Assembly (NCBI RefSeq): GCF_003471165.1
Contig: NZ_QRIL01000048.1
Location: 1 to 13,493 of the forward strand
Direction: 5' to 3'
Length of the DNA stretch: 13,493 nucleotides
DNA from: Ruminococcus sp. AM22-13
GTDB lineage: Bacteria > Bacillota > Clostridia > Lachnospirales > Lachnospiraceae
This document shows, one piece after another, positions 5,601-11,919 of the stretch (position 1 is the stretch's first letter; each line of letters begins with the position of its first letter). Made by a program: the position numbers and the translations under genes. The notes under the pieces are model-generated. The model saw only the letters and a list, made by a program, of their open reading frames with translations, searched no databases and had not been told where the DNA came from.

Positions 5601-8282
5601 ATGAAAAGTAATTACAGGATTTTTACAGCAGTTTTTTTATCGGCGGTTCTGACAGCTACAGCTCCGTTAACAGTATGCGGGGCGGAGGTTTTTTCAGCGG
5701 GAGAATCTTTCAGTGATGGAACGGGGAGTATTCCTGCCATATTGACAGATATGGTTCTGCCGGGTGGAGAGATTGGAACGGAATATCAGGTACAGCTTGA
5801 AGCTGATACAGATGTGAGCTGGAGTCTGGAGGAGGGAAGCGAGCTTCCGGCGGGACTTACGTTGTCTTCCGGGGGAGTGATCAGCGGAACACCGCAGAAG
5901 GAAGGGAGTTTCAGCTTTACTGTACAGGCGGACAATGGTATTGGAGTTTCTTCACAGGAACTGAGCCTTTATGTTGCACAGCGTGAGCAGGAACCTGTTA
6001 TAAAGCAGTATGAGCTGACATCAGGTACTGCTTTGATCGATCTGGGAATTCATGCAGAGGGAGAACAGTCACATAAGCGGTTATTTCTTTATAATGCAGG
6101 AACAGATTCGCTTCATCTCTCTGATTTTCCGCAGAGCAGATATTTTGATTTTTCCTACGCACCGATTTTCGATACAAATACGGATGAAGAAATGCAGCCC
6201 GGAAGTTGTGCGGCTGTGGACATTGATGATAAGAAGGATCTGCCTGCCGGAAATTATGAAGAGACAGTGACATTTGAGACAAAAGAGGGTGCTTCCTGTA
6301 AGGTTACTCTGAAAGTAATTGTGGGAGCTTCCTCTGAAAAAGATTATGAGCTGAGTATAGAAACAGGTACAGAAGAAGAATTTACAGAAAGCGATTTCTA
6401 TGACCCGGAATTTCGTGTGGAGAAGTATGTAGTGGTCAGAAATTCAGGAAAAAAGGAAACCAGAATACGGATAGATACTTCTGGTCTTAAGAACTTTGAA
6501 GTGGATGACCAGATGGCAAAGTGGACAGAAGATTATGAGGAACAGGATTCCAAAAAGCTGCTGAAACCGGGAGAAACGCTTTATTTTTATATATTGCCGA
6601 AGCAGGAATACGGAATTTATGATGAAACGTTTGCATTTCTCGCAGATGACGGAAGCAGATATCCTCTTCATGTTACAATGAACAGAGAGAAGAATCCGAC
6701 AGAAAAGAAGCAGCTGGAAATTACTGAAAAGTCTGCCGGGGGTTTTCCGACAATGCAGTGGGGCTATAAGACACTTCCGGAAGCAAAGACATATATTCTG
6801 AAAAATGTTACTGATACAGATATGAAGCTGTCTTTTAACCGTAGTAAAGAATGTAGTGTGTTATTATCTGGAAATGCTTATCTGGCACCTGGGGAGAGCA
6901 CAGAACTGAGACTCTGGCCCAAACGGGGGCTTTCGGTGGGAAAATATAGTTTTCAGGTGACTGTGACTGCGAAAACAGTGGCAGGAGAACACCTGACAAC
7001 GCAGAATCTGTATAATTCTTTTATTGTAGGAGACCGGACTTATCAGGGACTGGCAGATGCTGTTGCGCCTGTGACCGGAATTACCAATGGTGCAGAAAAA
7101 ACTGCTGATGCTTTGCACCTGCCGAATTCGCTGGAAGTCTATGGCGCCGAGGTGAATGGAGAGAAAACAACATTTTCTGCGTCTGTGAAGTGGGATGTGG
7201 AGAATTGTGCTTATGATCCGAAAAGCAAGGCAGCTCAAAGTTTTCTGGTCAACGGATCTCTGGAACTGAATGAGGATGAAAATAATGAAGGACTGGACAC
7301 TGCCGTACAGATAATGGTACAGGTGGATGCTTATCAGACATTAAACAGACCAGTTATTGATACGCGGTGGACCAGAGTGATCACAAATTATGCAATGCTT
7401 TATCTGAGAGATCTTTCCAATGAAGCGGACGGCTATCAGTTTGTGACAGCCAAATCTCAGAAGGATCTGAAAAAGGGGAATTATACTGCGCAGACAAAAA
7501 TTACAAATTCTGAACTGAATCAATATCCTGAGCTGAAGTATATTCCGGAGGGAACACATAGTCTTTATTGCAGGGCATACAAAGAGAACAGCAGCCATGT
7601 TATGGAATATGGGGAATGGTCAGACGGGGTTCCGGTTACGGTAAAGGCAAAGACTCCGGACGCACCTGTGGTTCAGAAGGTGCAGGTGAAGAAAAATGAT
7701 GTCAGAATAGTACTTAACAGCAAGGGTGAGGAACCGGACGGTTACGATGTTGTTGCTGCCAGAAGTAAGAACGGAAAAGAACCATCGGATTATATAAAGG
7801 TAAAGAGTGGGTATTCCGGAAGCAGTAAAGAGCTTATCTTACGGGGCGTACCGGCAGGAACGTGGTATATTGGCGTACATGCTTATAAATATCTGAATGG
7901 GAGCAATACCAAAGTGCTCAGTAAATGGGCAGAGGTCAGGAAGGTAACTGTAAAAACAAGCCTTGTAACAGGAAAACCTGCTGTTAAATCAGCTAAGGTT
8001 TCCAGACAGGGAACAAAAAGAAACGTGGCGGTGACGTTTACTGTTCCAAAGTCCTGTGATGGAACAGACTGGGTACTGGCAAAGAAAGTTTCCAAATCTG
8101 ATAATGGCAGCTATACTGGTGTAAGCAGTTATGCTTACACAAAGAAAAATCAGACAAAAACCACGGTGGTCTTTAAAAATGTGAAGCCCGGAGTCTACTA
8201 CCTTGCAGGACGTGCCTATGTAAAAGGTTATGCAAAAAGTTATACGAAATGGTCGAAAATAAAGAAAATAGTTGTGAAATAA
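5601..8282 (+). CDS. Large secreted multi-domain Ig/FN3-like protein
   Basis: An 893-aa exported protein. The ATG at 5601 is chosen because GGAGG (5590-5594) lies six bases before it and a signal peptide follows at once (MKSNYRIF, hydrophobic core, likely cleavage after VCGA). The open frame extends to a TTG at 5565, which would put the charged stretch 'WRRRMKSNYR' inside the leader. Residues about 45-135 look like a putative Ig (He_PIG-type) domain ('LPAGLTLSSGGVISGTPQKEG'). Three beta-rich modules at about 138-480 contain 'LFLYNAGTDSL', 'VVVRNSGKKETRI' and 'YILKNVTDTDM' openings, like ASH/CARDB-type folds. A Big_4-like module follows ('VKWDVENCAYDP'), then about three FN3-like modules to the end. 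No anchor or enzyme motif is seen. A surface, matrix or binding role is inferred. No clear terminator follows, so the lipoprotein gene 239 bases downstream may be co-transcribed. Confidence 0.82.
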   Translation: MKSNYRIFTAVFLSAVLTATAPLTVCGAEVFSAGESFSDGTGSIPAILTDMVLPGGEIGTEYQVQLEADTDVSWSLEEGSELPAGLTLSSGGVISGTPQKEGSFSFTVQADNGIGVSSQELSLYVAQREQEPVIKQYELTSGTALIDLGIHAEGEQSHKRLFLYNAGTDSLHLSDFPQSRYFDFSYAPIFDTNTDEEMQPGSCAAVDIDDKKDLPAGNYEETVTFETKEGASCKVTLKVIVGASSEKDYELSIETGTEEEFTESDFYDPEFRVEKYVVVRNSGKKETRIRIDTSGLKNFEVDDQMAKWTEDYEEQDSKKLLKPGETLYFYILPKQEYGIYDETFAFLADDGSRYPLHVTMNREKNPTEKKQLEITEKSAGGFPTMQWGYKTLPEAKTYILKNVTDTDMKLSFNRSKECSVLLSGNAYLAPGESTELRLWPKRGLSVGKYSFQVTVTAKTVAGEHLTTQNLYNSFIVGDRTYQGLADAVAPVTGITNGAEKTADALHLPNSLEVYGAEVNGEKTTFSASVKWDVENCAYDPKSKAAQSFLVNGSLELNEDENNEGLDTAVQIMVQVDAYQTLNRPVIDTRWTRVITNYAMLYLRDLSNEADGYQFVTAKSQKDLKKGNYTAQTKITNSELNQYPELKYIPEGTHSLYCRAYKENSSHVMEYGEWSDGVPVTVKAKTPDAPVVQKVQVKKNDVRIVLNSKGEEPDGYDVVAARSKNGKEPSDYIKVKSGYSGSSKELILRGVPAGTWYIGVHAYKYLNGSNTKVLSKWAEVRKVTVKTSLVTGKPAVKSAKVSRQGTKRNVAVTFTVPKSCDGTDWVLAKKVSKSDNGSYTGVSSYAYTKKNQTKTTVVFKNVKPGVYYLAGRAYVKGYAKSYTKWSKIKKIVVK

Positions 8283-8366
8283 GTACTGCTGCCATTTGTT
8301 TCACAGAGATTTCACTTTTAAGAAAAAAGATATTCCCCTTTTACCAAGCGTTTATAAGGCAAAATT

Positions 8367-8398
8367 ATGGGGTAAAGATTTTGGAAAAAAATGGGGTA
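8367..8398 (+). promoter_or_regulatory. Direct repeat ATGGGGTA upstream of the lipoprotein gene
   Basis: ATGGGGTA occurs at 8367-8374 and 8391-8398, 24 bases apart, in the 239-base space before the lipoprotein gene. The half-sites lie on nearly the same helix face, as expected for a dimeric activator. The match is short and could be chance. Confidence 0.25.
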
Positions 8399-8449
8399 CA
8401 TTTCATGACAGATAAGGGACATATGAGGCATCGAAGTCTGTGAAGTATG

Positions 8450-8478
8450 TCATAATGAACAGGAAAAGCACATTATGA
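8450..8478 (+). promoter_or_regulatory. Inverted repeat upstream of the lipoprotein gene, possible operator
   Basis: TCATAATG (8450-8457) and CATTATGA (8471-8478) form a perfect 8-bp inverted repeat with a 13-base spacer, 43 bases before the lipoprotein start codon. CATAAT and TATGAT inside the arms resemble -10 elements. The repeat could therefore overlap the promoter and act as an operator. Confidence 0.3.
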
Positions 8479-8521
8479 TAAAGGCAGTGACATTTTTAGC
8501 AAATGTAGAAAGGACAACAAA

Positions 8522-9295
8522 ATGAAGCAGAAAAAGATTGTAATTATTATGGCAGGGATTTTAGCAGCAGCGGCTGCTATGACTGGCTGTGCGGAACAGA
8601 ATAAAACAGCAACACAGGTTGATTATACGCAGAACGCACAGGGGAAATCCGAACAGGCAAAACAAAAAACAGCAGAAAAATCTCAGCCGGATAAAAAACA
8701 GGTAAATAAAAGTACATCCGGTGGAAAAGAAAATTCAAATCAGACTGCGGATAAGAAGACGAAAATATCTGCTTCATCCAATAATGCAGGCGACGTACAG
8801 AATTCAGAGAATGGAACAGACAGTACTGCAGATAATACTGCAGGAACTGATACAGACGATTCCCAGACCACAGGGATGGACACTTCTGCATCTGAAAACA
8901 ATGGCTCAACAGGCGACGGTGGCAATCAAATTGATCAGACAGCAGATCAGGCGATGATATATGACAGTGAGGGAAATGGAAGACTGATTTCTCAGGCTGA
9001 CGATGGAAACTGGTATGACAGTGACGGAAATTGTTATGGAAGCTGGGAGGATATTGGGCGTGCTATGGATGAAGATGGTGTTACGGATCAGGATGGCAAT
9101 AAATACTACTGGATCTGGACTGCACCTGATGATGCATCAGGAAAAGTAAGAGATCCGTATGACCTGTATTCCTGGGATCCGGGAACCAATTCCTATATAC
9201 CGTTTCAGGCTGCGGAATCTGACTGTAGTCCTATAGGCAGAGGAAACGGCTGGTATTATTATGATGAAGACAGCGGCGAATATGTTCCGTGGTAA
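8522..9295 (+). CDS. Putative lipoprotein with a Ser/Thr/Asp-rich linker and an aromatic C-terminal domain
   Basis: A 257-aa protein with a lipoprotein signal: MKQKK, hydrophobic core, then a lipobox ending AMTGC, placing the lipidated Cys at residue 23. It is therefore expected on the outer face of the cytoplasmic membrane. Residues about 24-140 are low-complexity (Gln, Lys, Thr, Asn, Asp, Gly), probably a wall-spanning linker. Residues about 143-257 form a compact Tyr/Trp/Asp/Gly-rich domain with repeated 'DS(E/D)GN', 'DGNWYDSDGN' and 'GWYYYDEDSGEYVPW' units. These recall Trp/Tyr-rich repeat domains, but I do not recognise the family. A ribosome site (GAAAGGA, 8508-8514) lies seven bases before the ATG, and a strong terminator follows 14 bases after the stop. 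It could be transcribed with the large secreted protein upstream. Confidence 0.8.
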   Translation: MKQKKIVIIMAGILAAAAAMTGCAEQNKTATQVDYTQNAQGKSEQAKQKTAEKSQPDKKQVNKSTSGGKENSNQTADKKTKISASSNNAGDVQNSENGTDSTADNTAGTDTDDSQTTGMDTSASENNGSTGDGGNQIDQTADQAMIYDSEGNGRLISQADDGNWYDSDGNCYGSWEDIGRAMDEDGVTDQDGNKYYWIWTAPDDASGKVRDPYDLYSWDPGTNSYIPFQAAESDCSPIGRGNGWYYYDEDSGEYVPW

Positions 9296-9309
9296 AAAAT
9301 AAGAAAACA

Positions 9310-9358
9310 AAAGAAACAGTTTTGAAATTATTTTGATGGGTTTCAAAACTGTTTCTTT
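9310..9358 (+). terminator. Strong intrinsic terminator of the lipoprotein gene
   Basis: A perfect 18-bp stem (9310-9327 with 9341-9358) with a 13-nt loop ends in CTTTTTATAT. Its A-rich left and T-rich right arms could also end transcription coming from the convergent minus-strand lysin gene. Confidence 0.85.
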
Positions 9359-9386
9359 TTATATACAAGAAATAGTGAAGGGGCAT

Positions 9387-9421
9387 ATCCGGCAGAATCA
9401 GTGAAAAGAATTCTGCCGGAT
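9387..9421 (-). terminator. Stem-loop after the lysin gene
   Basis: A perfect 12-bp GC-containing stem, ATCCGGCAGAAT (9387-9398) with ATTCTGCCGGAT (9410-9421), and an 11-nt loop lie 17 bases beyond the lysin stop codon. No T run follows on the minus strand. It is either a weak terminator backed by the bidirectional one at 9310-9358, or an mRNA-protecting 3' hairpin. Confidence 0.6.
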
Positions 9422-9437
9422 GTTTATCTGGTAAAGA

Positions 9438-10325
9438 TCAGCTGATCAGTTTCAGGAAAGTATTTCTGTCACAGGTTCCGGAAACCGTTAAGCCCTGTGC
9501 CTTCTGGAATGCCTTTACAGCAGAGAGAAGTCCTGAGCCAAAGGTACCGGGAATCTCTACACCGTTTGGATCATAAGCACGTAAAAGAAGGAGAATCTCA
9601 GCGGCAGTTACCATATACTGGGTTTCACCGCTTTTTACGTAATGTTTACCAAGGGCATTGCTTGTGTTAGTTCCCCAGATACCGTCTACATCCAGACCGG
9701 CACCATAATCTTTGTTCAGAGCTGTCTGAAGAACTTTAATAGCTGCTTTCTTAGTGGCAGCATCTCTTTTCCCGGTAATGGAGATGCCAGTATTGGCAAA
9801 TTTATTGGCATAACTCTGACCTTTGCGGATTTTGGCATTTCCAGTAGTTGGCTGTGGTTCTGGATCCGTAGATGTAGAATCTTCATTATAACGAAGAACA
9901 CAATCCCACGGGCAGTTGTAGTAATTCTGGATTTTAATTTCGTTGCCATTCTGGTCACCCGGAGTACCACCGTGGGCTCCACCATTTTCATTTATACTGG
10001 CAGAAACTACTTTGCCGTTGCCGATATGCATAACTGTATGGCGTGCAATGTTTAACAGTACATCACCGCGTTTCATACCGCTTCCGTTGTCAAGATTAAC
10101 ACTGGAAGTAACGTCTTTGAATCCGCAAGACAGGAAAACAGACTTCATACTTTTGGTATTATAAGCTCCTTTTGTTTTTACAGGTACACCAGCCTGCTGC
10201 CATGCAGAGATTACCAGTGAAGAACAATCGTAGTCCGGTCCCCATCTGTTATCCTGATCATATCCGTGTGCCGGATCGTTTGCGATTTCAATTGCCCATG
10301 TTACTGCTTTTTCTGTTTTTGTCAT
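9438..10325 (-). CDS. Leaderless endolysin-like peptidoglycan hydrolase, Cys/His type, with two peptidoglycan-binding repeats
   Basis: A 295-aa protein with an N-terminal cysteine-peptidase/amidase domain (about 1-150) of the phage-lysin NlpC/P60-like or Amidase_5 type. The catalytic Cys34 sits in 'RWGPDYDCSSLVISAWQQAG'. His96 sits in 'RHTVMHIGNG', after 'MKRGDVL' and before 'PWDCVLRY'. A Pro/Thr linker is at about 150-165. Residues about 190-295 hold two PG_binding_1-like repeats ('LDVDGIWGTNTSNALGKHYV' and 'IPGTFGSGLLSAVKAFQKAQ'). It should cut peptide or amide bonds in peptidoglycan. No signal peptide is present, as in phage endolysins, and no holin or other phage gene is visible. The start is fixed by GGAGGA (10333-10338), seven bases before ATG. 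Its leader matches that of the 584-aa gene, and it is divergent from the two-component operon. A truncated paralogue lies at 4179-4964. Confidence 0.88.
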   Translation of the reverse strand: MTKTEKAVTWAIEIANDPAHGYDQDNRWGPDYDCSSLVISAWQQAGVPVKTKGAYNTKSMKSVFLSCGFKDVTSSVNLDNGSGMKRGDVLLNIARHTVMHIGNGKVVSASINENGGAHGGTPGDQNGNEIKIQNYYNCPWDCVLRYNEDSTSTDPEPQPTTGNAKIRKGQSYANKFANTGISITGKRDAATKKAAIKVLQTALNKDYGAGLDVDGIWGTNTSNALGKHYVKSGETQYMVTAAEILLLLRAYDPNGVEIPGTFGSGLLSAVKAFQKAQGLTVSGTCDRNTFLKLIS

Positions 10326-10378
10326 TTGTTCATCCTCCTGAAATTTTATTATTTATTTGCTCACCGGTGATACATCTT

Positions 10379-10409
10379 ATAAAGAGTGAGAAAAGAGAAA
10401 AATGTAAAC
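10379..10409 (-). promoter_or_regulatory. Shared box GTTTACA-N15-ACTCTTTAT (promoter of the lysin gene)
   Basis: On the minus strand GTTTACA (10403-10409) precedes ACTCTTTAT (10379-10387) by 15 bases, as before the 584-aa gene. TATAAG overlaps the right end and might be the -10, but the 21-base distance from TTTACA is too long for an ordinary promoter. A 10-bp palindrome TCACCGGTGA (10361-10370) lies in the transcribed leader. Control by the adjacent LytTR regulator is plausible but not shown. Confidence 0.5.
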
Positions 10410-10427
10410 ATGAAACAGGAAAAAATA

Positions 10428-10472
10428 AAAAGCATTTCCTGATTGTTGCTTCGAGGTCAGAAAAATGCTTTT
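10428..10472. other. Hairpin between the lysin gene and the two-component operon
   Basis: AAAAGCATTTCCTGA (10428-10442) pairs with TCAGAAAAATGCTTTT (10457-10472) with a small mismatch or bulge. On the minus strand it is followed by TTTTTATTTTTT, giving good intrinsic-terminator form reading toward the lysin gene but upstream of its promoter box. A matching hairpin is at 1936-1985. The first TCGAGG repeat lies across its loop. Confidence 0.5.
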
Positions 10473-10480
10473 CGAGGACA
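10451..10480 (+). promoter_or_regulatory. 21-bp-spaced direct repeat TCGAGGtCA / TCGAGGaCA, possible LytTR site
   Basis: TCGAGGTCA (10451-10459) and TCGAGGACA (10472-10480) are 9-bp direct repeats with starts exactly 21 bases apart, two helical turns. AgrA/ComE/PlnC-type LytTR regulators bind 9-bp direct repeats separated by about 12 bases, which is this geometry. The repeat bases themselves do not match the known consensus motifs. The site lies between the divergent lysin gene and the operon encoding a LytTR regulator, so autoregulation is an attractive inference. Confidence 0.4.
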
Positions 10481-10577
10481 AAAACACGAAAATTGTCGAA
10501 TTGTAATTATATTTAATCCTGATTTTTCATAAATAAAAATCCTTTCCTTTGATAAAGTTTAACAGAAGGAATTAAAT

Positions 10578-10682
10578 ATGTATAAGGATATAAATGACAA
10601 GCGACTAATCAAATTTGATATGTTTTATGACAGGAGGAATATAGGAATATGGACGAATATACAAAGGATTTGTATACCATGA
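10578..10682 (+). CDS. Possible 34-aa leader ORF of the two-component operon
   Basis: ATG at 10578 is preceded by AGAAGGA (10564-10570) at seven bases. It opens a frame starting MYKDINDKRLIKF that ends at TGA 10680-10682, overlapping the start of the 184-aa gene by 34 bases in another frame. The first 13 codons are duplicated, in decayed form, at 5360-5397. There the only two substitutions in the conserved core (CTA/CTG, ATC/ATT) are synonymous, hinting at a coding past. The peptide is basic, with no signal sequence and no AgrD-like Cys/Ser thiolactone core. It may be a leader peptide affecting downstream translation, or the scrambled start of a lost gene. Confidence 0.35.
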   Translation: MYKDINDKRLIKFDMFYDRRNIGIWTNIQRICIP

Positions 10683-11203
10683 TGTTTTCTTTGCAGACTT
10701 TGCAAAATCAGGGAATTACAATCAGAGAAACTGTATATAAAAGTCTGGACAAATTACTGTTATGGAATAAAGAATCTGAAAACAGTAAATATCTCGAATT
10801 AGCGTTGCTTCATATGCAGGCTTATGCTAATATGGGATTTGCTTTAGATGAAGAAAATAAGACAATACGTGAGATATTAAAAAAGACAGGAAAGACCAGA
10901 GAAGACTTTTTCCCGAAAGGATATCTTCTTGGAAAGAGAATTAAACTGACCAAGTCACAGGTTCGTGGTATGATTGGAAGATGGAGACCTTCCAGAGACA
11001 GTCCGATGACAATCGGAGAACTGGTGGATGATATCATCAGAAAGGTAAAAAACCATGAGGAAGGCAGATACATTTATCAGTATCACAGAACTGATGTGAC
11101 AACCAAAGGGGATATCGAGGTTTATGAGCTGGTCATCAATAAGGATGAAAGTTATTTTTATGATGTGAAGAAATTCAGATTTTATACATTCATGGAGGAA
11201 TAA
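10649..11203 (+). CDS. 184-aa protein of unknown function, first main gene of the two-component operon
   Basis: I do not recognise the family. It starts MDEYTKDLYTMMFSLQTLQ with AGGAGG (10632-10637) upstream, 11 bases before the ATG. No signal peptide or membrane segment is seen, so it should be cytoplasmic. The N-terminal half is predicted helical and acidic/Leu-rich. The middle is basic ('KRIKLTKSQVRGMIGRWRPS') and could touch nucleic acid or a phosphoprotein. The C-terminal third ('YIYQYHRTDVTTKGDIEVYE' onward) looks beta-rich. The stop codon is five bases before the response regulator start, and the regulator's GGAGGAA lies inside the last codons, so the two are probably translationally coupled. 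This placement suggests an accessory role in the same signalling pathway, but nothing in the sequence proves it. Confidence 0.7.
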   Translation: MDEYTKDLYTMMFSLQTLQNQGITIRETVYKSLDKLLLWNKESENSKYLELALLHMQAYANMGFALDEENKTIREILKKTGKTREDFFPKGYLLGKRIKLTKSQVRGMIGRWRPSRDSPMTIGELVDDIIRKVKNHEEGRYIYQYHRTDVTTKGDIEVYELVINKDESYFYDVKKFRFYTFMEE

Positions 11204-11208
11204 TTGCT

Positions 11209-11916
11209 ATGATAAGAATAATGATTCTGGATGATGACGAAATGTATCTGAAAAAAGAAAAGGATATCACAGAACAGTATTTTGCAGAGAAAAACGTAGA
11301 TTGCACGGTAACGATATACCAGAATGTGGAATGGTTTCTGCTGGGATTGAATGAAGAAAAATTCGATATGTATATTCTGGATATCCGGATGCCTGGAGAA
11401 AACGGAATAGAGGCAGCGAGGGAAATTCGCAGACTTTATCCGGATCCGGTTATTATATTTATTACAAATTTTGTGGATTATGCAATAGAAGCATATGAGG
11501 TAAACACCTATCGTTATATCCCCAAAGAGTGTCTGAAGGAAAAACTTCCGCAGGCTTATGATGCGCTTCTTCCTGGAATTATGGAGAAAGAAGAGCGGTA
11601 CTATATCATAAATAAAAGAAATGAAGTTGAAAAACTGGCATATTCTGATATTTTCTATATGAAAAAAGAAGGAAAATATGTCATTTTTGTGCACAGGCGT
11701 GGGGAAGTAAAGATCAGAGCAAGTCTGTCAACAGTAGAAAAGGAACTGAATTCAAAAGAATTTATTATATCTGACAGAGGATATCTTGCAAACATCCAAC
11801 ATGTGATGAAGATGAAAGGAAGGGATCTTTATATGCGGGACGGTAATATTATTACAGTTGGCAGAGAAAGATTCAAAGGTGTCAGAGAAGCAATTCTGAA
11901 TTACTGGGGGGTATGA
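11209..11916 (+). CDS. LytTR-family response regulator (AgrA/ComE-like)
   Basis: A 235-aa transcription factor. The receiver domain (about 1-120) starts MIRIMILDDD, giving the acidic pocket at residues 8-10. The phospho-acceptor Asp58 is in 'YILDIRMPGENG', the conserved Thr86 in 'IIFITN' and Lys106 in 'YRYIPK'. Residues about 130-235 form a LytTR DNA-binding domain ('IFYMKKEGKYVIFVHRRGEV', 'IISDRGYLANIQHV', 'VGRERFKGVREAILNYWG'). Such regulators control quorum-sensing, competence, bacteriocin or autolysis genes in Firmicutes by binding paired direct repeats. Candidate sites are at 10451-10480. The kinase gene begins three bases after its stop codon. Its natural kinase is truncated here, so phosphorylation may be lost or depend on another donor. 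Confidence 0.92.
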   Translation: MIRIMILDDDEMYLKKEKDITEQYFAEKNVDCTVTIYQNVEWFLLGLNEEKFDMYILDIRMPGENGIEAAREIRRLYPDPVIIFITNFVDYAIEAYEVNTYRYIPKECLKEKLPQAYDALLPGIMEKEERYYIINKRNEVEKLAYSDIFYMKKEGKYVIFVHRRGEVKIRASLSTVEKELNSKEFIISDRGYLANIQHVMKMKGRDLYMRDGNIITVGRERFKGVREAILNYWGV

Positions 11917-11919
11917 AGA

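Noticed and set aside
9438..10325. Prophage interpretation of the lysin
   Set aside because: No holin, tail, capsid, integrase or attachment site is visible anywhere. Neighbours are secreted proteins and a two-component system. A phage origin of the gene itself remains possible.
10326..10648. AgrD/ComC-like signal peptide gene near the two-component operon
   Set aside because: The only plausible small ORF (10578-10682) lacks a leader with a double-glycine site and lacks an AgrD-type Cys core followed by an acidic tail. No AgrB-like protease is present.
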